Below are positions 1-5,628 of a DNA stretch of 7,539 nt, one piece after another. The stretch's first letter is position 1. Each line of letters opens with the position of its first letter. The stretch lies in assembly GCA_025455085.1 (NCBI GenBank), contig JALONF010000089.1, positions 1 through 7,539 on the forward strand, written 5' to 3'. Below the pieces are notes generated by a model, which saw only the letters and a list, made by a program, of their open reading frames with translations, did no database searches and was not told the origin of the DNA. The position numbers and the translations under genes were made by a program. The stretch is from Ignavibacteriaceae bacterium (GTDB taxonomy: Bacteria > Bacteroidota > Ignavibacteria > Ignavibacteriales > Ignavibacteriaceae).

Positions 1-97
1 GAATTGCCTGAACTGTTCGACTTGTAATATCTGCAATCCTAATACTTCGTGCGTTTCCATCCGGGAGAAAAATTTGAATTGTTCTTGCTTGTGTCAT
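1..97 (-). CDS. Probable GIY-YIG nuclease family protein, N-terminal fragment (cut by window edge)
   Basis: A minus-strand reading frame starts with ATG at 97-95 and stays open to the left edge, giving 32 codons. The visible protein begins MTQARTIQIFLPDG and continues NARSIRIADITSRTVQAI. From memory, this 'R-x-IQIFLPDG...IRIAEITxR-x-VQ' opening is typical of small bacterial proteins annotated as GIY-YIG nuclease family, where it precedes the nuclease domain. The nuclease motif itself lies outside the window, so catalytic residues cannot be checked. A good ribosome binding site (AAAGGA, at 110-105 on the minus strand) sits 7 bases before the ATG and supports the start. The gene lies downstream of the lipoprotein gene on the same strand, but the terminator at 265-292 separates them, so it probably has its own promoter. 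A TATAAA at 129-124 (minus) is a possible -10 box, but I see no good -35. The start is well supported; the family call is moderate. Confidence 0.62.
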   Translation of the reverse strand, partial: MTQARTIQIFLPDGNARSIRIADITSRTVQAI

Positions 98-264
98 TGT
101 ATATTCCTTTAATTGTCAAATAATTTATACCCATTTTTCATCTATTTGCTAGGATAAATTATTTTTTTGAGTTTAAACTTTCACATAATTTTCAATCATT
201 ACAACTAAAATCCTCAAAATCTTCAATTACTTTTTGAAATAATTGTTTAACAAATATTACCGCA
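98..264 (-). other. AT-rich leader between terminator and GIY-YIG gene
   Basis: This 167-base stretch lies between the lipoprotein terminator and the start of the edge gene. It is very AT-rich and has no plausible coding frame. Read on the minus strand, it must contain the promoter of the edge gene if that gene is transcribed independently. The only element I can point to is TATAAA at 129-124, about 27 bases upstream of the ATG, together with the ribosome binding site at 110-105. Confidence 0.3.
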
Positions 265-292
265 ATAAAAAAGCCGCTACTAAGAGCGGCTT
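265..292 (-). terminator. Intrinsic terminator of the lipoprotein gene
   Basis: A perfect 8-bp GC-rich inverted repeat (AAGCCGCT at 271-278, AGCGGCTT at 285-292) with a 6-base loop lies 24 bases beyond the stop codon of the minus-strand lipoprotein gene. Read on the minus strand, the stem ends in a run of six T (two within the stem) followed by ATT, which is the classic rho-independent layout. On the plus strand the bases after the stem are not a T-run, so it acts mainly on minus-strand transcripts. Confidence 0.88.
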
Positions 293-315
293 CATAAAAT
301 ATATTTTATTCTTTA

Positions 316-1230
316 TTACTGAATTCTCATCATCACACTGTTACCGTTTCGCATTGCGGTACGTAGTGTTCCGTTCTCGTGTTCAACTTCACCAAAATCC
401 ATTTGCGAAACTTCTGACATTAAGCCATCAGCCTGAATACCATTTAGGAGTATTTGAATTTGCTCAGCAGAAAAAGTGTACGTGCCGGTGTTTGTATCTA
501 GTATTACAAAAATTATTTTATCAAAAGGAGGATGATTTTCTTCCATTCTTCCGGGACCACCTCCGGGACCTCTGTGTGGTCTGAGATGAGGCATTAATCT
601 AACTCCAACTTTTCCTTCTTTTCCGCCTTCCCAATTAATTGTAAGGTCCTGGGTTGGATCAATCACCTGTCCGTTAGCAGGACTGGTAATATCCATAAGA
701 GCATTTGGGGAAGTTAGCGAAATTGTAATCGGCGCAAAAAATTCTGAACCAGTTACTTCAAACTGATATTCAGTATTTGGAATATACTCAAGCAAGTTTT
801 CTGAATTTCCAAACGGTCTTTTAAATAAACTGTAAGCTGTTCCTCTTCTCTCATGAAATCTTTTATGCATTTCAATATGATTACCGGAATAGTTTATAAA
901 TATTTCTCCCATATCTAATCCAAATTTTCTGAAGTGTGGAAGGTCAGTCGGTCTTTCTCCAAACGCCACTGCAAAGGCCATTCCTTTTATCCTTGAGCTA
1001 TCCATGAATGGTCTGAAGATTTCATTCCAACCGATTGAAAAAACTCCTGCTGCACTATCAAGCGGCATCCCTCCATCTTTCATCAAAGCAAGGTCGCTAT
1101 CAACTGTTTCATAGCTTAGTTGATCATTCAATAATTCATTCCGATCTGGTGAGTTAACTTCTGATTGGCATCCAATTAAAAGTAGAGTTACTGCTAGCAG
1201 TGGAAAAATAATGCTTATTTTCAATTTCAT
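316..1230 (-). CDS. Predicted secreted lipoprotein, function unknown
   Basis: The gene encodes 304 residues. The N terminus is a lipoprotein signal peptide: a short basic start (MKLK), a hydrophobic stretch at about 5-19, and a lipobox LLIGC that puts the lipidated cysteine at C21. A serine- and asparagine-rich linker follows, so the mature protein should be anchored in the cell envelope, probably the outer membrane. Residues about 60-170 look like a beta-rich domain. Around 181-200 the pattern ITSPANGQVI...DLTINW resembles the opening strands of Ig-like or Kre9/Knh1-like beta-sandwich domains. Residues 211-235 form an odd His/Pro/Gly/Arg-rich segment (including PHLRPHRGPGGGPGR), which could be a flexible or metal-binding loop. 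I recognise no enzyme motif and no named family. The start at 1230 is supported by GAGGT at 1240-1236 (minus), 5 bases upstream. It is divergent from the thioesterase operon, and a hairpin terminator follows it. It is surely a real gene, but its role is unknown. Confidence 0.88.
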   Translation of the reverse strand: MKLKISIIFPLLAVTLLLIGCQSEVNSPDRNELLNDQLSYETVDSDLALMKDGGMPLDSAAGVFSIGWNEIFRPFMDSSRIKGMAFAVAFGERPTDLPHFRKFGLDMGEIFINYSGNHIEMHKRFHERRGTAYSLFKRPFGNSENLLEYIPNTEYQFEVTGSEFFAPITISLTSPNALMDITSPANGQVIDPTQDLTINWEGGKEGKVGVRLMPHLRPHRGPGGGPGRMEENHPPFDKIIFVILDTNTGTYTFSAEQIQILLNGIQADGLMSEVSQMDFGEVEHENGTLRTAMRNGNSVMMRIQ

Positions 1231-1254
1231 AATATACCTCAGATTTTGTGGGAG

Positions 1255-1286
1255 GAAACTTAATTCAATTGATTAGACAATTCAAA
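1255..1286 (-). promoter_or_regulatory. Possible Bacteroidota-type promoter of the lipoprotein gene
   Basis: On the minus strand a TTTG (1286-1283) is followed after 20 bases by TAAGTTTC (1262-1255). This is close to the -33 TTTG / -7 TAnnTTTG pattern known for Bacteroidota housekeeping promoters, with one mismatch in the last base. Transcription would start about 20 bases before the ATG at 1230, leaving room for the GAGGT ribosome site. The motif is short and the DNA AT-rich, so chance is possible. Confidence 0.35.
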
Positions 1287-1306
1287 CTACATTCAGGTTT
1301 AATAAA

Positions 1307-1337
1307 TATTGACCTGAAAAGATTATTCAGGTCAATA
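1307..1337. repeat. Perfect 12-bp inverted repeat in divergent intergenic region (candidate operator)
   Basis: TATTGACCTGAA (1307-1318) and TTCAGGTCAATA (1326-1337) are perfect reverse complements separated by 7 bases. The repeat lies between the divergent lipoprotein and thioesterase genes, 50 bases before the thioesterase start, where neither gene needs a terminator. No T-run follows it on either strand. A further ATTCAGGT at 1291-1298 repeats the right half-site sequence found at 1325-1332, in the same orientation and 34 bases upstream. This favours a binding site for a dimeric regulator over a simple RNA hairpin. The regulator is unknown. Confidence 0.6.
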
Positions 1338-1386
1338 AAATATTGTTTAATTTTAGTTTCAAAAACGCACAAGATTAGAGATTTTA

Positions 1387-1818
1387 ATGCCAAGAATTAA
1401 AATTGAGACACCAGATAAATTCATTTTCAGTACTGAGATTCCAATCAGAATAACGGATATTAACTATGGCGGACACCTTGGTAACGATTCTTTACTTTCA
1501 ATTATTCATGAAGCAAGAGTGAGATTCTTAAATCATCTTGGCTACTCGGAGTCCAATGTTGAAGGTTCAGGAATTATAATGATAGACTCTGTAATTCAAT
1601 ATAAATCAGAAGGATTTTATGGTGATGAGCTGTTGATTGAAGTTGCAGTTAATGATTTCACAGGTATTGGATGCGATATTGTTTACCGCTTAACAAATAA
1701 AAATTACGGAAAAGAAATTGCTCTTGCTAAAACGGGTATCGTCTTCTTCAATTATGAAAAAAGAAAGACAGCACCTGTACCATCTTTATTCAAAAAGAAG
1801 ATTGAAGGTTTGAATTGA
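1387..1818 (+). CDS. Acyl-CoA thioesterase, hot-dog fold (4-hydroxybenzoyl-CoA thioesterase family)
   Basis: This protein of 143 residues has the usual length of a single hot-dog domain. It should hydrolyse an acyl-CoA or acyl-carrier thioester in the cytoplasm, probably as an oligomer. The signature region is RITDINYGGHLGN at residues 21-33, followed by a helix with HEARVRFL at 41-48, matching the family pattern 'R-x-x-D-x-D-x-x-G-H-V-x-N ... E-x-x-R'. The residue aligned with the catalytic Asp17 of Pseudomonas 4-hydroxybenzoyl-CoA thioesterase is Asn26 here, while D24, H30 and E42 are present; from memory, the DINYGGHLGN version occurs in a subgroup of thioesterase-like proteins. A second conserved block lies at about 62-75 (GIIMIDSVIQYKSE), and KTGIVFF near 115-121 is a typical last strand. 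No strong ribosome site is visible before the ATG. The stop codon overlaps the next start by one base, so translation is probably coupled. The fold call is strong; the substrate is unknown. Confidence 0.88.
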   Translation: MPRIKIETPDKFIFSTEIPIRITDINYGGHLGNDSLLSIIHEARVRFLNHLGYSESNVEGSGIIMIDSVIQYKSEGFYGDELLIEVAVNDFTGIGCDIVYRLTNKNYGKEIALAKTGIVFFNYEKRKTAPVPSLFKKKIEGLN

Positions 1819-2435
1819 TGGGATTTTACTCAAATGCAATAATTCCTTTCTTTTATGACTACTCGATGGATTCTAAAAAGATTAACGAAGGAAGAAAAAG
1901 TATTCTAAGTAGAATAGCAGAAGAAGAAATTCTTGAAATTGGATTTGGAACAGGAATCAACTTAAAGTTTTATCCTCAAAATGTTAAAAGGATAATTGGA
2001 ATAGATGCCAATAAAGGAATGCTTCAACAAGCACAAAAAAAAATAAATAATGGCAGAATCGAAATTGAATTATTAGAACAAAGCAGTGAATCACTCCCCT
2101 TTCCTGATAATAGTTTGATTGCAGTTGCAAGTACATATACATTGTGCAGCATAAAAAATATTAACTCAGCTCTGAAAGAAATTCATCGAGTTCTAAAACC
2201 TGGAGGGAAGTATTATTTCCTTGAACACGGTCTGGCTGATAATCCTAAAACACAAAAATGGCAGCACAGATTAAATCCGCTTCAAAATATCTGGGCTGAT
2301 GGATGTAATCTTAACAGAGATATGAAAATGCTAATTACGACTGCGGGATTAAAAATAATTGATTTAAAAAACTACTATATAAAACGTGATCCTAAAATTG
2401 TCGGATATATGTATGAAGGGATTGCTATTAAATGA
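1818..2435 (+). CDS. Class I SAM-dependent methyltransferase (Methyltransf_11 / UbiE-like)
   Basis: The gene encodes 205 residues that fit a single Rossmann-fold methyltransferase domain. Motif I, the SAM-binding glycine loop, is EIGFGTG at residues 40-46. The acidic residue ending strand 2 is D63 (IIGIDANKGML). The strand-4 block is LPFPDNSLIAVAS at 93-105, and the post-motif LKPGG lies at 126-130. Near the C-terminal end, the pattern W-x-x-RLNPLQ...DGCNLNRD at 148-168 resembles a subgroup that also includes the animal METTL7 proteins, which methylate thiols; this is only a loose likeness from memory. The substrate is probably a small molecule or lipid-like compound. I chose the ATG at 1818, which overlaps the thioesterase stop as TGATG and has GAAGG 9 bases upstream, rather than the TTG at 1815. 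The 3' end overlaps the next gene by 4 bases, placing it in the middle of a tight operon. Confidence 0.87.
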   Translation: MGFYSNAIIPFFYDYSMDSKKINEGRKSILSRIAEEEILEIGFGTGINLKFYPQNVKRIIGIDANKGMLQQAQKKINNGRIEIELLEQSSESLPFPDNSLIAVASTYTLCSIKNINSALKEIHRVLKPGGKYYFLEHGLADNPKTQKWQHRLNPLQNIWADGCNLNRDMKMLITTAGLKIIDLKNYYIKRDPKIVGYMYEGIAIK

Positions 2436-3379
2436 TTGAAAACATAATCTTCACAGGAAATGTGGTTGCACCGGTGTTCCTGCTGGTTGCACTTGGCTAC
2501 TTTGTAAAAAGAATCAACGTAATTAATGAAAATTTTGTTGAAGTAACTTCCAGGTTTGTTTACTCCGTTTCGCTCCCGGCACTTGTATTCATTAACATTG
2601 TTGAAATAGATCTTAGTGAGGCAATTGATTTTAAACAGATAATTTACATTTACGCAGCAACATTGTTCAGCTTTTTTATTGTATGGATTGTTTCAATTCC
2701 TTTTATTAAAGATGGAAAAAATTTGAGTGTTTTCGTACAGGGTGCATACAGAAGTAATTTTGCTATTGTAGGATTTGCCATAGTTTCCAAATTATTCGGA
2801 AACTTTGCACTCGGTAAAGCCGCTCTTGTACTTGCATTCATATTGCCGCTTTACAATATTCTAGCTGTAATAATTCTAACGGTTCCTCTTCGCAAAGAAA
2901 AAAAATTAAATCTTAAAGGAACGATTATTGAAATTGTATTAAATCCGTTGATCGTTGCGGTGATAGTAGGTTTGCTCTTTTCATATTTCAAAATAATAAT
3001 TCCTTCAGTTATTAACTCAACAGTTGGTTTTCTTTCTGAACTTGCTCTTCCATTAGCGCTGGTAGGAATTGGCGGTTCACTCAATCTTCAGAATATTAAA
3101 AGAGCCCAGGGATTAGCTTTCACTTCTTCCGCAATAAAAGTAATTCTGGTTCCATTAATATTGACTTTGGGTGCATACTATTATGGATTCAGAGAACTGG
3201 ATCTGGGAATTATGTTTGTTTTATTCGCTTCGCCAACAGCAATAGTTAGCTTTATAATGGCTGAAGCAATGGGGGCCAACAGCAAACTTGCAGGCAATAT
3301 TGTTTTAATCAGCACTATTGCATCTGTATTTACAATCGCTGCCGGAATTGTAATTCTTAAAGAACTTGCATTAATTTAA
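2432..3379 (+). CDS. AEC (auxin efflux carrier) family transporter
   Basis: This integral membrane protein of 315 residues has about ten hydrophobic segments, near 7-27, 38-58, 70-90, 105-121, 127-152, 168-188, 199-216, 227-249, 256-276 and 286-308. Family-typical features are the QGAYRSNFAIVGFAI block at 103-117, NPLI at 171-174 (start of the second half), LALPLALVGIGGSL at 204-217, and ASPTAIVSFIMAEAMG at 266-281. AEC proteins are secondary carriers; bacterial members move dicarboxylates such as malate or malonate, or other organic anions, but the sequence does not reveal the substrate or direction. The ATG overlaps the methyltransferase stop as ATGA, a strong sign of translational coupling, and no separate promoter is needed. 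NhaA follows after 20 bases. An overlap with two metabolic enzymes suggests that it may carry their substrate or product, which is inference only. Confidence 0.9.
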   Translation: MIENIIFTGNVVAPVFLLVALGYFVKRINVINENFVEVTSRFVYSVSLPALVFINIVEIDLSEAIDFKQIIYIYAATLFSFFIVWIVSIPFIKDGKNLSVFVQGAYRSNFAIVGFAIVSKLFGNFALGKAALVLAFILPLYNILAVIILTVPLRKEKKLNLKGTIIEIVLNPLIVAVIVGLLFSYFKIIIPSVINSTVGFLSELALPLALVGIGGSLNLQNIKRAQGLAFTSSAIKVILVPLILTLGAYYYGFRELDLGIMFVLFASPTAIVSFIMAEAMGANSKLAGNIVLISTIASVFTIAAGIVILKELALI

Positions 3380-3399
3380 AATAAAAGATTAGAAACATT

Positions 3400-4725
3400 A
3401 TGCAGCATAAAAAAGAACCAATTGAAGTATTACTAAAACCAATCAATCAATTTCTTCACCAGGAAGCCAGCGGTGGAATTTTATTAATGATATGTACTGT
3501 AATTGCTCTTGTATGGGCTAACTCGCCCTGGTCCGAGTCCTATCACCATCTATGGCATACACCTCTGGTTACGAGTCTCGGTAATTTATTGAACCTCGAC
3601 TATACACTTCACTACTGGATAAACGATGGTTTGATGGCAATCTTTTTCTTCACTGTAGGGTTGGAAATTAAGCGAGAGTTATTAGTTGGCGAACTTTCTT
3701 CACTTCAAAAAGCATCTCTTCCAATCGCCGGAGCTTTAGGCGGAATGGTTGTACCTGCGATTATTTATACAATATTTAATTCCGGCGGTGAAGGTGCTAA
3801 CGGCTGGGGAATTCCTATGGCCACAGATATAGCTTTTGTAGTTGGATTAATGGCACTTCTCGGCAATCGCGTTCCGCTATCATTGAAAATTTTTATTCTT
3901 GCACTTGCTATTGCAGATGATATTGGCGCCGTAATGGTGATTGCAATTTTTTATACTGCCGAAATTTCATCAACTGCATTGATTATTGCAGCCATAGTGT
4001 TAATCGTTCTTATCATTCTAAACAGACTTGGGACAAAAAGTCTGGTACCCTATACTGTGTTAGGAGTAATTCTCTGGTTGGCTTTTCTCAAATCAGGGAT
4101 ACATGCAACAATAGCAGGCGTAATACTTGCGTTTACAATTCCAGCGACTTCACGCTACGATACTAAAAAGTTTTCCGATAAAGTGAAAGAGCTGATCAAA
4201 AATTTTGATGCAAAAGGAGACCACTGGAAAAATGTTCTTAACAATTCTGATAGGCAGCACGATGTGATGGCTATTGAAGCAAGCTGTGAAAAAGTTCTGA
4301 CTCCACTACAAAGATTTGAACACGGACTTCATCCCTGGGTTGCATTTTTCATAATCCCAATTTTTGCATTGGCGAATGCAGGTGTAACTATTGCGGACCT
4401 TGACATTTTATCAGCACTTTTAAGCCCCATCAGCCTGGGAATAATTTTAGGACTTTTCATCGGCAAGCAGATGGGAATTTTTGTATTTTCATTTTTAGCT
4501 GTGAAGTTGAAATTTGCAACACTTCCTGAAGGTGTAAATTGGAAAAATCTGTACGGAGCAGCTATTCTTGCAGGAATTGGTTTTACTATGTCTCTATTTA
4601 TTGCAAGTCTGGCATTTGCTGATCCGGCATTACTGGATTTGGCCAAGATTGGAATTTTATCCGGATCGTTATTATCTGGAATAGCAGGGTTTATGATTTT
4701 GAAAACCTCATCATCAAAAAAATAA
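3400..4725 (+). CDS. nhaA: Na+/H+ antiporter NhaA
   Basis: NhaA exchanges cytoplasmic Na+ (or Li+) for external protons across the inner membrane and controls pH and salt balance. The ion-binding residues are all present: the discontinuous helix 4 motif ATDIAF with D143 (E. coli D133), the ADD motif with D173 and D174 (E. coli D163/D164), and IGKQMGI with K356 (E. coli K300). The pH-sensor cluster EIKRELLVGEL carries E89, R92 and E93, matching E. coli E78, R81 and E82. The EHGLHPWVAFFIIP block at 307-320 matches the later part of the pH sensor. At 441 residues it is about 50 longer than the 388-residue E. coli protein. The extra length is mainly a hydrophilic loop at about 250-300, a common feature of longer NhaA forms. 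It lies 20 bases after the AEC gene and has no clear ribosome site. It is probably part of the same transcript. Confidence 0.96.
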   Translation: MQHKKEPIEVLLKPINQFLHQEASGGILLMICTVIALVWANSPWSESYHHLWHTPLVTSLGNLLNLDYTLHYWINDGLMAIFFFTVGLEIKRELLVGELSSLQKASLPIAGALGGMVVPAIIYTIFNSGGEGANGWGIPMATDIAFVVGLMALLGNRVPLSLKIFILALAIADDIGAVMVIAIFYTAEISSTALIIAAIVLIVLIILNRLGTKSLVPYTVLGVILWLAFLKSGIHATIAGVILAFTIPATSRYDTKKFSDKVKELIKNFDAKGDHWKNVLNNSDRQHDVMAIEASCEKVLTPLQRFEHGLHPWVAFFIIPIFALANAGVTIADLDILSALLSPISLGIILGLFIGKQMGIFVFSFLAVKLKFATLPEGVNWKNLYGAAILAGIGFTMSLFIASLAFADPALLDLAKIGILSGSLLSGIAGFMILKTSSSKK

Positions 4726-4760
4726 TTTAATTTATCGCAGAAAGTATTAATGAATTTAAA

Positions 4761-4765
4761 AGGAG
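4761..4765 (+). promoter_or_regulatory. Strong ribosome binding site of gpmA
   Basis: AGGAG, preceded by four A, lies 5 bases before the gpmA ATG. It is the strongest Shine-Dalgarno match in the window and fits high expression of a glycolytic enzyme. Its neighbour nhaA has no such site. Confidence 0.8.
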
Positions 4766-4770
4766 ATTAA

Positions 4771-5517
4771 ATGTATAAAGTAGTTTTATTACGTCATGGC
4801 GAAAGCACCTGGAATAAAGAAAATCGTTTTACAGGATGGACTGACGTAGACCTTTCAGAAAAAGGATTACAGGAAGCAAAAAAAGCCGGACAGGTTTTGA
4901 AGAAAGAAGGATATACTTTCAACTTAGCGTACACTTCAGTATTAAAAAGAGCAATTAGAACTTTGTGGATTACTCTTGATGAAATGGACTTGATGTGGAT
5001 CCCTGTAATTAGAAACTGGAGATTAAATGAAAGACATTACGGTGCATTACAAGGATTGAATAAAGCAGAAACCGCGCAAAAGTTTGGAGAGGACCAGGTT
5101 AAAATCTGGAGAAGAAGTTATGATATTCAACCGCCAGCATTAGAAAAAACTGATGAAAGATATCCGGGCAAAGATCCACGCTACTCTGATCTCAAAGAAA
5201 ATGAATTACCGCTGACTGAATGTCTGAAAGATACGGTTGCCCGTTTCGTTCCATACTGGGAAGGAACAATTACAGCATCAATTAAACAGGGGAAGAAAGT
5301 CCTGATAACTGCACATGGTAATAGTCTTAGAGCGCTGGTAAAATATCTTGATAACATCCCCGAAAGTGAAATTGTTGAGTTGAATATACCTACGGGAATT
5401 CCATTGGTTTATGAACTTGATGAGAATTTGAAATCTATTAAAAGCTATTATCTTGGTGATCAGGAAGAAATAGCAAAAGCCGCTGCTGCTGTTGCTAATC
5501 AGGGGAAGGTTAGGTAA
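4771..5517 (+). CDS. gpmA: 2,3-bisphosphoglycerate-dependent phosphoglycerate mutase
   Basis: GpmA interconverts 3-phosphoglycerate and 2-phosphoglycerate in glycolysis and gluconeogenesis, in the cytoplasm, using a phosphohistidine intermediate. The phosphoacceptor histidine is H9 in LLRHGES, followed by the family block WNKENRFTGWTDVDLSEKG at 14-32. LNERHYGALQGLNK at 85-98 holds the acid/base glutamate E87. R60 (LKRAIRT) and the second catalytic histidine H182 (ITAHGNSLRALVKYL) complete the active site. The length of 248 residues is typical for dPGM. The C-terminal tail, rich in alanine (AKAAAAVANQGKVR), resembles the flexible tail that closes the active site in this family. It starts 45 bases after nhaA with its own strong ribosome site and may be co-transcribed or have its own promoter. 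No strong terminator follows. All key residues are intact. Confidence 0.97.
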   Translation: MYKVVLLRHGESTWNKENRFTGWTDVDLSEKGLQEAKKAGQVLKKEGYTFNLAYTSVLKRAIRTLWITLDEMDLMWIPVIRNWRLNERHYGALQGLNKAETAQKFGEDQVKIWRRSYDIQPPALEKTDERYPGKDPRYSDLKENELPLTECLKDTVARFVPYWEGTITASIKQGKKVLITAHGNSLRALVKYLDNIPESEIVELNIPTGIPLVYELDENLKSIKSYYLGDQEEIAKAAAAVANQGKVR

Positions 5518-5628
5518 TTAGACTAGAATTTCAACTATAATCTCATAAAAATAGCCTTGACTTTATGATTTTCATTAACCATCTTTTTATCAGGATTTAA
5601 ACAATTAATGCATTCGGGAGTTTCTATT
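5518..5628 (+). other. Gap between gpmA and the PorV-like gene
   Basis: This gap of 111 bases is AT-rich. It contains an imperfectly terminator-like repeat, TCATAAA (5543-5549) and TTTATGA (5562-5568), with a 12-base loop and a short TTTTC after it; the stem has almost no GC, so it would be a weak terminator at best. A TTGACT at 5557-5562 could be a -35 box for the downstream gene, but I see no good -10 box at the right spacing. Read-through from gpmA is therefore possible. Confidence 0.3.

Noticed and set aside
243..584. Plus-strand frame of 113 codons over the lipoprotein 3' end and terminator
   Set aside because: It runs through the terminator hairpin and opposite a well-supported lipoprotein gene, has no ribosome site, and its protein shows no domain or sensible composition.
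1307..1337. Reading the 12-bp inverted repeat as a transcription terminator
   Set aside because: It sits between divergent genes, where no transcript needs to end, and no T-run follows the stem on either strand.
4329..4646. Minus-strand frame of about 105 codons inside nhaA, and similar antisense frames in the AEC, gpmA and porin-like genes
   Set aside because: They lie opposite genes with intact family motifs, lack ribosome sites, and translate to compositions expected from the reverse strand of membrane-protein genes.
5543..5568. Hairpin after gpmA as a terminator
   Set aside because: The stem is only 7 bp and almost all A-T, with a 12-base loop, so it should be unstable; I do not call it.
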